A DNA stretch of 64,000 nt from Kitasatospora phosalacinea (lineage in GTDB: Bacteria > Actinomycetota > Actinomycetes > Streptomycetales > Streptomycetaceae): positions 434,001 through 498,000 of the forward strand of contig NZ_BSSA01000002.1 in assembly GCF_030268885.1 (NCBI RefSeq). Direction: 5' to 3'. This document shows, piece by piece, positions 24,868 through 32,677 of the stretch. The notes beneath the pieces are model-generated. The model was not told the origin of the DNA and did no database searches. It worked only from the letters and a program-made list of their open reading frames with translations. How positions within the stretch are numbered: position 1 is the first letter of the stretch; each line of letters opens with the position of its first letter. Both the position numbers and the translations under genes were made by a program.

Positions 24868-25503
24868 ATGCGTCTCCACGTCGTCGACCACCCGCTGGTC
24901 GCCCACAAGCTGTCCACCCTGCGCGACGAGCGCACGGACTCGCCGACCTTCCGGCGGCTCACCGACGAGCTGGTCACCCTACTCGCGTACGAGGCGACCC
25001 GGGACGTCCGCACCGACACGGTCGAGATCACCACGCCGGTCGCCGTCACCGAGGGCACCCGGCTCTCCTACCCGCGCCCGCTGGTCGTCCCGATCCTCCG
25101 GGCCGGCCTCGGCATGCTCGACGGCATGACCCGGCTGCTGCCGACCGCGGAGGTCGGCTTCCTCGGCATGGTCCGCAACGAGGAGACGCTGGAGGCGTCG
25201 ACCTACGCGACCCGGATGCCGGACGACCTCTCCGGGCGGCAGATCTACGTCCTCGACCCGATGCTGGCCACCGGCGGCACCCTGGTCGCGGCGATCCGGA
25301 TGCTGCTGGAGCGCGGTGCGACCGACGTCACCGCGGTGGTGCTGCTGGCCGCGCCCGAGGGCGTCGCGGTGATGGAGCGCGAGCTGGCGGGCCGGCCGGT
25401 CACGGTGGTCACCGCGGCGGTCGACCAGCGGCTCAACGAGCACGGCTACATCGTGCCGGGGCTGGGCGACGCGGGGGACCGGCTGTACGGGACGGCGGGC
25501 TAG
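24868..25503 (+). CDS. upp: Uracil phosphoribosyltransferase
   Basis: The 211-residue enzyme makes UMP from uracil and PRPP in pyrimidine salvage. It has [16 protein letters not shown] at the N-terminus, PILRAGLGM, the PRPP-binding loop [10 protein letters not shown], and the uracil-binding C-terminus ([12 protein letters not shown]). Length is normal. There is no ribosome site before ATG 24868, and TTACCGTT lies just upstream, so a leaderless or short-leader transcript is possible. A strong hairpin ends the unit. Confidence 0.97.
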   Translation: MRLHVVDHPLVAHKLSTLRDERTDSPTFRRLTDELVTLLAYEATRDVRTDTVEITTPVAVTEGTRLSYPRPLVVPILRAGLGMLDGMTRLLPTAEVGFLGMVRNEETLEASTYATRMPDDLSGRQIYVLDPMLATGGTLVAAIRMLLERGATDVTAVVLLAAPEGVAVMERELAGRPVTVVTAAVDQRLNEHGYIVPGLGDAGDRLYGTAG

Positions 25504-25514
25504 GACGGGAAGAA

Positions 25515-25557
25515 CGGATCCGGCCGGGGACGGGGTGCCGTCCTCGGCCGGATCCGG
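25515..25557. terminator. Bidirectional terminator between upp and the LytR_C gene
   Basis: CGGATCCGGCCG...GGACGG and CCGTCC...CGGCCGGATCCG form a near-perfect stem of about 19 bp around GGTG, between convergent genes. Confidence 0.85.
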
Positions 25558-25605
25558 TGCGTTCGCGGGGGCGTGCGGTGCGGTTCCCCGCGCCCCCGGC
25601 GGGGT

Positions 25606-26298
25606 TCAGCAGTGGCCGGGCTCCGGGGAGGGGGAGGGCTTGGTGAGCTCGGCGAGGGCGGCGGCGGCCTGGGCGGGGTCGGCGAGGGCGCTGAAGGTGT
25701 CGCCGATGACGAAGTCGACGGTGGCGTCGGTGCGGGTGTCCTCGGTGGCGGTCGCGGCGGCGACCTGGGAGAGCAGCAGGGTGGCCGCGCCGAGGCCGCC
25801 GGGGCCGCTGAGGATCTGCGCGGTGCCGGGCACCTTCTTGTCGAGCGCGGCGGGCGCGTTGCCGACCTTGTCGACCACGAAGCCGCGCTTGCGCAGCTCG
25901 TCGGCGGTGCGGGCGGCCAGGCCGGACTTGTCGGTGGCGTTGTAGACGTTCACCGTGACGGCGGCGGGCTGCGGGACGGCGGTGTTGCTGGGGACGGGCG
26001 CCGGTGCGCCGGAGGCCGCGGCGGAGGCGGGGGCGCCGGCCGAGGGGGAGCTCTCCGGGGCGGCGAGCGGCTTGCCGGAGGCGGGGGCGCACGCCTGGGC
26101 GGTGGCGTCCTTGTGCTTGCCGGTGAAGACGTCGTACAGCTGCACGCCGCCGACCGTCACCAGGGTCAGGGTGAGGACGCCGCCCAGTCCGAGGGCGATC
26201 TTCCGGCCGCGGCGCGGGGGGCGGCCGAGGCGGGGGTAGGCGTTTCCGGTGACGCGGTACTGCTTCCCCTTCAAGCCCCGGGGAGTCAACATGCTCAT
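25606..26298 (-). CDS. LytR C-terminal-domain membrane protein
   Basis: The 230-residue protein has a basic N-terminus, one membrane segment (IALGLGGVLTLTLVTVGGVQ, about 34-54), a Ser/Ala/Pro linker and an extracytoplasmic LytR_C domain (VNVYNATDKSGLAARTADEL onward, about 117-215). The domain occurs at the end of LytR-CpsA-Psr wall polymer transferases but here stands without the catalytic domain. It may bind wall polymers. ATG 26298 has GGGAGACAG upstream. It sits at the edge of the conserved upp block, as in other streptomycetes. Confidence 0.9.
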   Translation of the reverse strand: MSMLTPRGLKGKQYRVTGNAYPRLGRPPRRGRKIALGLGGVLTLTLVTVGGVQLYDVFTGKHKDATAQACAPASGKPLAAPESSPSAGAPASAAASGAPAPVPSNTAVPQPAAVTVNVYNATDKSGLAARTADELRKRGFVVDKVGNAPAALDKKVPGTAQILSGPGGLGAATLLLSQVAAATATEDTRTDATVDFVIGDTFSALADPAQAAAALAELTKPSPSPEPGHC

Positions 26299-26502
26299 GG
26301 TCTGTCTCCCCGTGGGTGCCAGGGTGGGGTGTCGGTGACCGCGGGGCGGCCGTGGGGGACGGGCCGCCTGACCGCTGTAGTCAGCAGACTAATCCGACAA
26401 CGGGTGCGGAGGTACTGGATGATCATCGTCCGGGGGACGACGGCACTCGAAAGGACGTACCGGCACCGACCCCGGTTGCACCCGTCCGCGGGTGACCCGG
26501 GG

Positions 26503-26799
26503 TCAGTCCATCTCCAGCACGCGGGCGTGCAGGACCTGCCGCTGTTGGAGGGCGGCCCGGACGGCGCGGTGCAGGCCGTCCTCCAGGTAGAGGTCGCCGC
26601 GCCACTTCACGACGTGGGCGAACAGGTCCCCGTAGAACGTGGAGTCCTCCGCGAGGAGGGTCTCCAGGTCCAACTGGCCCTTGGTGGTCACCAACTGGTC
26701 CAGCCGCACCGGACGCGGCGCGACGTCCGCCCACTGGCGGGTGCTGGTCCGGCCGTGATCCGGGTACGGCCGTCCGTTGCCGATGCGCTTGAAGATCAC
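26503..26799 (-). CDS. Small ParB-like-fold protein
   Basis: This 98-residue protein contains LDQLVTTKGQLDLETLLA and YLEDGLHRAVRAALQQ, which resembles the DGxHRxxA motif of ParB/sulfiredoxin-fold proteins. It starts MIFKRIGNGRPYP. The type is strongly conserved in streptomycetes downstream of the LytR_C gene. No partner or partition function is apparent; it is too short for a true ParB, and any nucleotide-binding role is inference. Confidence 0.8.
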   Translation of the reverse strand: MIFKRIGNGRPYPDHGRTSTRQWADVAPRPVRLDQLVTTKGQLDLETLLAEDSTFYGDLFAHVVKWRGDLYLEDGLHRAVRAALQQRQVLHARVLEMD

Positions 26800-26944
26800 A
26801 CGGAAAGCCTACCGTTCGGGACGCTCCGGGCGCAGCAGGCGGGGCGAACGGTGCGTTGCCCGGCGGCGGGGACGGAGCGGTCGATACGGGTGCGAATGGT
26901 GCCGTTCCGGGCACCGGACGGGCGGTCGGACGGGCGGTCGGGGA

Positions 26945-28108
26945 CTAGCGGAGGGCCTGGCCGATCCGGTCCAGCGAGGACAGTCGCATCAGGCCGTAGT
27001 GGTAGAACTCGACCTCCGGGACGCCCAGTTCGCGCAGGGTGGCGATCTTGGCGGTGAGGTTGGCGGGCCCGTCGCAGTCGGACGCCATCGGGCGCAGGAT
27101 CACCGCCATGTCCTGCGGGCGGACGCCGTGCAGGGCGAAGGCGGCGACCTTCTCGCGGACGGCCTCCGGGGTCCTCGCGTAGCCGAGGGTCTCGATCTGG
27201 TGGGCGGCGCCCGCGAGCGAGGGCAGGTCGATGCCGGACAGCCAGCCGGTGCCGGGGCCGCCGCCGTCCATGAAGGTCAGCCGCATGCCGTGCTCGGCGG
27301 CGGTGGCGGCCAGTTCGGCGGCCAGCGAGGTCACGGTGCGGGCCGAGGCGTCGACGTAGGCGGCGAAGGCGCCGCCCGCCAGCTCGTCCAGTGCGGCCGG
27401 GGCGAGGGCGCGCGACTCGTCGGCGAGACGGGCGCGCAGCTCGGTGCGGACGGTGTCGCGGACGTGCTCGGCGGGGACGCCCGCGGCGGTCGCGGCGGCC
27501 AGGCAGTGCGGGCAGAAGCAGACCGACAGCAGGGCCTCGGTGACCGGGCCGAGCTCCTCGAAGTAGCGCTCGTGGTGGTAGCCGTGCGCCAGGCCGTGGA
27601 AGTGCAGCGACTCGGCGCGGACCGCGTCCACGCCGTAGCGGCCCAGCTCCTCGACCACGGTGCGGCAGTAGTCGCGGACCTCCGGGTTGGCCGGGCACAG
27701 CTCGGTCAGGTGGCGGTCGCCGAAGGCGTTGGCGGGCGCGCAGTCCGGGTGGGCGAAGCCGAGCCGGTCGTTGTGGCAGAAGACCGTCCAGGCGTGCAGC
27801 TTCAGGCCGCGGCGGCGGGTCTCCTCGGCGGCCTCGGCGAACGGGTCGCGCTCCCCGATCGCGGTGGAGGGCAGCGGGGCGAGCCGCCGCCCGGCCCAGC
27901 GCTCCGGGTCGGGGCGGAAGTACGCGGCGCCCGGCTCCAGGTAGCGCAGCGCCCGGCGCGGGTTGTGCGGGAAGACGTCCCGGGCCTCGTGGTAGACCGA
28001 GGCGAGCGTGACGCCGCCGACCCCGGCCCGGTCGGTAAGGTTGCCGAAGAAGGTGTCGGCCCCTTCGTCGAGCAGGTCGGTGGCGAAGGCGAGGACGGAC
28101 GTCTCCAC
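26945..28108 (-). CDS. TIM-barrel-like protein of unknown function (glycoside-hydrolase-like)
   Basis: The 387-residue cytoplasmic product has a pattern of alternating strands and helices with HAWTVFCHND, VDAVRAESLHFHG, CFCPHCL, LTFMDGGGP and FYHYGLM, like the barrels of glycoside hydrolases that lack a named family. The CFCPHC cluster could bind metal. No signal peptide is present. It is divergent from the formamidase-like gene around a GntR-type operator. The function is not known; carbohydrate or amide hydrolysis is a guess from fold. Confidence 0.85.
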   Translation of the reverse strand: METSVLAFATDLLDEGADTFFGNLTDRAGVGGVTLASVYHEARDVFPHNPRRALRYLEPGAAYFRPDPERWAGRRLAPLPSTAIGERDPFAEAAEETRRRGLKLHAWTVFCHNDRLGFAHPDCAPANAFGDRHLTELCPANPEVRDYCRTVVEELGRYGVDAVRAESLHFHGLAHGYHHERYFEELGPVTEALLSVCFCPHCLAAATAAGVPAEHVRDTVRTELRARLADESRALAPAALDELAGGAFAAYVDASARTVTSLAAELAATAAEHGMRLTFMDGGGPGTGWLSGIDLPSLAGAAHQIETLGYARTPEAVREKVAAFALHGVRPQDMAVILRPMASDCDGPANLTAKIATLRELGVPEVEFYHYGLMRLSSLDRIGQALR

Positions 28109-28166
28109 GGGGCAACTCCGGAGAAGGAAGTACGGGGAGTGACCACGCTAACCGTGCGCTCCCGTA

Positions 28167-28180
28167 TTGGTCTATACCTG
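28167..28180. promoter_or_regulatory. GntR/HutC-type operator TTGGTCTATACCTG
   Basis: TGGTCTATACC closely matches the TGGTCTAGACCA-type sites of the HutC subfamily, which includes DasR and PhnF. It sits 23 bases before the hydrolase ATG and about 60 bases before the divergent gene's start. The match is seen directly; the regulator is inference. Confidence 0.6.
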
Positions 28181-28202
28181 GTTGGGTGAGGAGAGCGGCG
28201 CC

Positions 28203-29051
28203 ATGACGGTCTACCGGGGCTTCGACCAGCAGGAACTCGACCGGGAGTACTCGCCCAGCACCCGGGCCGCCGACTTCGACGCCGAACTCGCGGCGTACGC
28301 GGCCGAGAGCCGCCGGGCCCTGCGCGAACTCCCCGGGCACCGCGAACTGCGCTACGGGCCGGACGCGCCCGAGCTGCTCGACTACTTCCCCGCCGCCCGG
28401 CCCGGCGCGCCGCTGCACGTCTTCGTGCACGGCGGCTTCTGGCAGGAGCTCGGCAAGGAGGACTCCGCCTTCCCCGCGCTCGACCTCGTCCCGCACGGCA
28501 CCGCGTTCGCCGCCGTCGGCTACGGGCTCGCCCCGCGGTGGACGGTCGAGCGGATCGTCGAGCAGACCACCTCCGCCGTGCGGTGGCTGGTCGACCACGC
28601 GGCGGAACTCGGCGTCGACCCGGAGCGGATCGTGCTCAGCGGCAGCTCCGCCGGGGCGCACCTGGCCGCGTCGGCGCTGCTCGACGAGCGGCTGCACGGA
28701 CGGATCCGCGGGGCGGCGCTGCTCAGCGGCGTCTACGACCTGGAGCCCGTCGCCCTCAGCTACGTCAACCAGCCGCTCGGCCTCGATCCGGCCAGGGCCG
28801 CCGCGCTCAGCCCGCTGCGCGCGGGGCGGGCCGCGCTGGCGGCGCTGCCGCCGGTGGTGCTGGCGCTGGGCGAGCACGAGACGGACGAGTTCGGGCGGCA
28901 GCAGGCGGAGTTCGCGGAGGCGCTGCGGGAGGCGGGGGTGCCGGTGCACGAACTGCTGGTGGGCGGGCGCAACCACTTCGACCTGGTCTTCGACCTGGGG
29001 AGGGTGGGGACGGTGCTGGGGGCGGCGGTGGAGGGGCTCTGGCGGAGCTGA
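28203..29051 (+). CDS. Alpha/beta hydrolase, kynurenine formamidase-like
   Basis: The 282-residue enzyme has the arylformamidase oxyanion motif HGGFWQELGKED, the nucleophile elbow GSSAGAH, and a late His in GRNHFDLVF. These marks fit arylformamidase-type hydrolases of the tryptophan-kynurenine pathway. GAGGAG lies just upstream of ATG 28203. No kyn genes lie nearby, so another amide or ester substrate is possible. The gene may be controlled by the GntR-type operator overlapping its leader. Confidence 0.88.
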   Translation: MTVYRGFDQQELDREYSPSTRAADFDAELAAYAAESRRALRELPGHRELRYGPDAPELLDYFPAARPGAPLHVFVHGGFWQELGKEDSAFPALDLVPHGTAFAAVGYGLAPRWTVERIVEQTTSAVRWLVDHAAELGVDPERIVLSGSSAGAHLAASALLDERLHGRIRGAALLSGVYDLEPVALSYVNQPLGLDPARAAALSPLRAGRAALAALPPVVLALGEHETDEFGRQQAEFAEALREAGVPVHELLVGGRNHFDLVFDLGRVGTVLGAAVEGLWRS

Positions 29052-29231
29052 GAGCCTGCGGCGGCCTCGGGGCGCTGCTGCGAAGGCCCGGAGCAGCACG
29101 GACCTCCGGTGGGCTCCGGCCGCCAGCAGCTCGGACCCGCCGTCCCCCGGGCCCCTGACGGGGCGCTGGGGCGGGGGTTCGTGGATAGGCTGGGGCGGTA
29201 TACCGAGGGCCTTCGACGAGGACGGTGACCG

Positions 29232-29753
29232 ATGACCGGGCGCATTCCGCTTCCGTACGACTTCCTGCCGCCGGTGCCGGCGTTCCAGTTGCGCAGTGCG
29301 GACCTGGTGGACGGGGGGACGATGCCGGACGCCCACGTGCACGCGGCGGGCAACACGTCGCCGCAGTTGTCGTGGTCGGGGTTCCCGGCGGGGACGCGGT
29401 CGTTCGCGGTGACCTGCTACGACCCGGACGCGCCGACGGCGGCGGGGTGGTGGCACTGGCTGGTGGTGAACCTGCCGGCGGAGGTCACCGAGCTGGCGGC
29501 CGGGGCCGGGGCGAGCGACGGGGAGCTGCCCGGTGGGGCGTTCCACGTGCGCAACGACTTCCCGGGGCACCGGTACGACGGGGCGGCGCCGCCGCCCGGA
29601 CCGGCCCACCGGTACGTGTTCGTGGTGCACGCGCTGGACGTGCCGGCCCTGGAGGTCGGGCCGGACACCCCGGCGGCGCAGGTCGGGTTCCACCTGACCG
29701 CGCACGCGCTGGGGCGGGCCCTGCTGACGGTGGAGTACCAGTCGGCGCCGTGA
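29232..29753 (+). CDS. YbhB/YbcL-family PEBP protein
   Basis: This 173-residue protein belongs to the phosphatidylethanolamine-binding (Raf kinase inhibitor-like) family, with the ligand-pocket motifs CYDPDAPT and the second conserved stretch FPGHRYDGAAPPPGPAHRY. No signal peptide is present, so it is cytoplasmic. The bacterial family has no settled function. It converges on the FBP-domain gene with a 3-base gap. Confidence 0.93.
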   Translation: MTGRIPLPYDFLPPVPAFQLRSADLVDGGTMPDAHVHAAGNTSPQLSWSGFPAGTRSFAVTCYDPDAPTAAGWWHWLVVNLPAEVTELAAGAGASDGELPGGAFHVRNDFPGHRYDGAAPPPGPAHRYVFVVHALDVPALEVGPDTPAAQVGFHLTAHALGRALLTVEYQSAP

Positions 29754-29756
29754 GGC

Positions 29757-30251
29757 TCAGGCCAGCACCTGGCGGAGGAACGCCTCCAGGTTGGTGACCG
29801 TCCGGGCGATCTGCTCCTCCAGCGGGAGCGACTCGTCCGGGCGGCTGACCGTGGCGGGGCGGCGCAGGCCGCGGACGTACAGCGAGCAGGCCAGGTCGGC
29901 GCAGAGGTAGGTGCCGACCGAGTTGCCCTCGCGGCCCGCCGCGCCCGCGCGGGGGGCGGTGAGCAGGGAGACGCCGCTGCCCGCGTGCGAGGTGATGCAG
30001 ACCGAGCAGACGTTGGTGCGGGTCAGGCTGCGCTTCACGTTCGGCGAGCGGAGGGTGATGCCGACCGGGGCGTCGTCGAGGACGGCGACCAGGTAGGCCC
30101 GGTCGGGGGCGCCGAGGTCGCGCCAGCCGAGGAAGTCCAGGTCGGCCCAGCGGCGCTCGGCCAGGTCGCGCGGGACGGGCAGCCGCTTGGCCTCGCCCTT
30201 GGAGCAGTTGACGAAGGACGCCCGGATCTCGGGCTCGGTCAGGGCACGCAT
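29757..30251 (-). CDS. FBP-domain (FusB-like) zinc-finger protein
   Basis: The 164-residue protein has the treble-clef layout of FBP/FusB-family proteins: CSVCITSHAG and CADLACSLYVRG supply the two Cys pairs. Relatives bind elongation factor G and aid its release from ribosomes, giving fusidic-acid protection in some species. ATG 30251 begins MRALTEPEIRASFVNCSKG, typical of the actinobacterial form. EF-G binding here is inferred from family. Confidence 0.87.
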   Translation of the reverse strand: MRALTEPEIRASFVNCSKGEAKRLPVPRDLAERRWADLDFLGWRDLGAPDRAYLVAVLDDAPVGITLRSPNVKRSLTRTNVCSVCITSHAGSGVSLLTAPRAGAAGREGNSVGTYLCADLACSLYVRGLRRPATVSRPDESLPLEEQIARTVTNLEAFLRQVLA

Positions 30252-30365
30252 GCCCCCGACGCTAACCGAACCGGGGCGGGCGCGTCGTCCGGTTTTCCGC
30301 CGGTATCGCCCGGCGGCCCGCGCGTTGGGTGGAGCGCGGTTCGCGGTGCGGGCCACACTGGGGGG

Positions 30366-30887
30366 ATGACCCAACAGCGGCGGTTGATCGTGCTGCGGCA
30401 CGCCAAGGCGGACTGGCCGGACGTCCCGGACGAGCTGCGGCCGCTGGCCGAGCGCGGCCGGGCCGACGCGGTGGCGGCCGGACGGTGGCTGGCGGAGCAC
30501 GGGTTGGTGCCGGACCGGGTGCTGTGCTCCACCGCGGTGCGCACCCGGCAGACCTGGGAGCTGGCCGAGCCGGAGCTCGGCGGCGCGCCCGAACTCGTCC
30601 TGGAGCCGCGGGCGTACCGCGCGGACGCGGACGAACTGGTGGAGCTGCTGCGGGAGTTGCCGCCGGTGGTGCGCACCGTGATGCTGGTCGGGCACCGGCC
30701 CGAGGTGCAGGAGTTGGTGCTGGGGCTGGCCCGGGAGAACGGGAACGGGCACCGGAACGAGGCGCTGGAGCGGCTGCGGGAGAAGTTCGCCACGGCCGGG
30801 ATCGCGGTGCTGGACGTACCGGGCGAATGGGGGCAACTCGCACCGGGGAGCGCCGAGTTGGCCGACTACGCGGTGCCGCGCGGATGA
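30366..30887 (+). CDS. SixA-type histidine phosphatase
   Basis: The 173-residue product is a short histidine-acid phosphatase: catalytic LRHAKADW near the N-terminus, CSTAVRTRQTWEL, and the second catalytic His in LVGHRPEVQ. The family dephosphorylates phosphohistidine or small phosphoesters. ATG 30366 follows a GGGGGG stretch. It precedes the Cys-rich gene by 26 bases and may share a transcript. Confidence 0.92.
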   Translation: MTQQRRLIVLRHAKADWPDVPDELRPLAERGRADAVAAGRWLAEHGLVPDRVLCSTAVRTRQTWELAEPELGGAPELVLEPRAYRADADELVELLRELPPVVRTVMLVGHRPEVQELVLGLARENGNGHRNEALERLREKFATAGIAVLDVPGEWGQLAPGSAELADYAVPRG

Positions 30888-30913
30888 GTGCGGGGACGTG
30901 ATAGGCATGGGGT

Positions 30914-31510
30914 GTGCGCTTCGATGCCGTCCCCAAGCCGCCCGCCGTGGCGGCCCGCCCGCGTGACGAGCGGGGCTACCCGGTGCCCGCGATCACCCCG
31001 TGGGAGGACGGGCGGCCGCAGTTCGCGCTGACCGACCACGAGCGGTCGGCGGCCTGCGCCCGGGAGCGGCTGTGCTCGGTGTGCAACACGCTGATGCCGC
31101 GCGGGCCGGTGTGGCGGGTGGTCGGCGGGGCGGAGGCGGCGGCGATCGGCGAGGCGCTGGCGGCGGGCCGCCCGTACCGGAACATGGCGCCCACCACGGA
31201 GGGGCCGGGGCACCGGGCGTGCATGCTGTACGCCGCGATGGTCTGCCCGTACCTGGCCCGCTCCAACGCCCGCCGCCGGGTGTCGGCCGCGCAGGGCGAC
31301 ACCCCGGACGGGCTCACCGCGCACGTGGTGCGCGGGGCCGCCCGGGGTGACACGGGTGCGGTGGTCGGCTTCGACGAGTACGAGTTCGCGATCACCCCGA
31401 CCAGGGTGCTGTTCCGCTTCCTGGACCCGGTCGAGTGGCTTCCGCACGACAACGCCGACCAGCAACTGCCGAACCTTCAGGAGGAGTTGGCACGGCTCGC
31501 TCAGCGGTAG
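30914..31510 (+). CDS. Conserved hypothetical Cys-cluster protein
   Basis: The 198-residue product is cytoplasmic, with a putative metal-binding cluster: LCSVCNTLMPRG and GHRACMLYAAMVCPYLARS. The remainder is unassigned (ITPWEDGRPQFALTDHE at the N-terminus, FEFAIT/VLFRFLDPVEW later). GTG 30914 is the first start in frame. It overlaps the convergent lipoprotein gene by 10 bases (TCAGCGGTAG holds both stops). The function is unknown. Confidence 0.82.
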   Translation: MRFDAVPKPPAVAARPRDERGYPVPAITPWEDGRPQFALTDHERSAACARERLCSVCNTLMPRGPVWRVVGGAEAAAIGEALAAGRPYRNMAPTTEGPGHRACMLYAAMVCPYLARSNARRRVSAAQGDTPDGLTAHVVRGAARGDTGAVVGFDEYEFAITPTRVLFRFLDPVEWLPHDNADQQLPNLQEELARLAQR

Positions 31511-32466
31511 GCGGGCAGGCCGACGGTGTCGGTCACCTTCTCCGGCTTCCCGCCCGTGAACGGGACGGTGTAGACGCCGTCCGGGCCGCGGAAGGCGACG
31601 GTCCTGCCGTCGTGGCTAATCGCGGGCTCGGTGCAGTCGACCGTCGCGTCCGGGGTGAGGTCGATCTGCTGGTCGGCGTTCTCGTCGCCCGGGCTGGCGA
31701 AGACGTGGCTGTGCCCCTTGGCGGAGCGGACGAACACCAGCGCGCCCTCGTCCGCCAGCGCGGGCTGCGAGCCCTTGGCGACGGCGCCGCCGTTGGTCCG
31801 GCTGACCACGTCGTGGAAGTAGACCTGGCCGTCGTCCTTGTTGGCGTACACCGTCATGCCGGACAGGCCGTTGGAGTTCGGCCACTGGTTGCCGGTCTCC
31901 GGGATCTGCGCGCCCTCGGAGTCGCCGACGTGCAGCACCTCGGGCTTGGCGCCCGCCCTGGCCTCGACCGACATCAGGCGCAGGCTCTTCTTGTCGTCCG
32001 CGGTGAACAGCAGGTAGGTGCCCGCGCCGTGCGGCTCGTCCGCGCCGAAGACCTGCCAGGTCGGGTGAGACCAGGTGGTGCCGGACGGGGCCTTGGCGAC
32101 GACGACCTTGTGGCTGCCGTCCGGGTCGGAGGTCTCCAGGTTGCCGTTGCCGTCGACGAAGGCGGCGTGCTTGCCGTCCGGGGACCAGGCCAGGTCGCGG
32201 ACCACGGTGCCGAAGTCGACGGCCTTGCCGTCCATCAGCACGGTGCTGGTGCCGGTGCTGACGGTCAGACGGGTGCCCGCGGTCCTGTTCAGCGAGCCGC
32301 CCCCGGCCGGGGCGGCGGTGGTCGCGGCGGTGGCCGGGGAGGAGGCGGCGGTGCCGGTGCCCTCGCCCTCCGGGTCGCAGGCGGTCAGCAGCAGGGCCGA
32401 CCCGGTGGTGGACGCGGCCACCAGCAGGGCGGCGGCGGACCGGCGCAGACGGGCGCGTTCGTTCAT
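31501..32466 (-). CDS. TolB-like beta-propeller lipoprotein, copy 1
   Basis: The 321-residue product has a lipoprotein signal with lipobox LTAC near residue 30, a short Ala/Thr linker and WD40/PD40-like blades (DLAWSPDGKHAAFVDGNGNL, DGRTVAFRGPDGVYTV). It should be anchored outside the membrane. It is a close paralogue of the next gene upstream (VGLPAYR end, ETSDPDGSH, TWSHPTWQVF shared). ATG 32466 has GGGGGGAACC upstream. The function is unknown; beta-propellers usually bind proteins or polymers. Confidence 0.9.
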   Translation of the reverse strand: MNERARLRRSAAALLVAASTTGSALLLTACDPEGEGTGTAASSPATAATTAAPAGGGSLNRTAGTRLTVSTGTSTVLMDGKAVDFGTVVRDLAWSPDGKHAAFVDGNGNLETSDPDGSHKVVVAKAPSGTTWSHPTWQVFGADEPHGAGTYLLFTADDKKSLRLMSVEARAGAKPEVLHVGDSEGAQIPETGNQWPNSNGLSGMTVYANKDDGQVYFHDVVSRTNGGAVAKGSQPALADEGALVFVRSAKGHSHVFASPGDENADQQIDLTPDATVDCTEPAISHDGRTVAFRGPDGVYTVPFTGGKPEKVTDTVGLPAYR

Positions 32467-32578
32467 GATGCGGTTCCCCCCGAACGGAATGCGGATGGCA
32501 GGCAAGGGAGTTCGGCCGACGGGCGGGCCCGGTGACCCGACCGCGGCCGGTGCTCCGGGCTCATCCTGGCAGCAGCGT

Positions 32579-32614
32579 GCGACAGCCCGGGCGGCGAGGC
32601 CGTCCGGGCTGTCG
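32579..32614 (-). terminator. Hairpin between the two TolB-like genes (distal)
   Basis: GCGACAGCCCGG and CCGGGCTGTCGC form a 12-bp stem with a 12-base loop. With the next hairpin it separates the two paralogous transcription units. Confidence 0.75.
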
Positions 32615-32621
32615 CACGGGC

Positions 32622-32654
32622 CCCGGTTCGCGGACCCTGAACGCGCGAACCGGG
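32622..32654 (-). terminator. Hairpin between the two TolB-like genes (proximal)
   Basis: CCCGGTTCGCG and CGCGAACCGGG form an 11-bp perfect stem with an 11-base loop, 23 bases past the stop of TolB-like copy 2. Confidence 0.75.
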
Positions 32655-32677
32655 ACGGGGTGGTGACGGGGCGTCGG

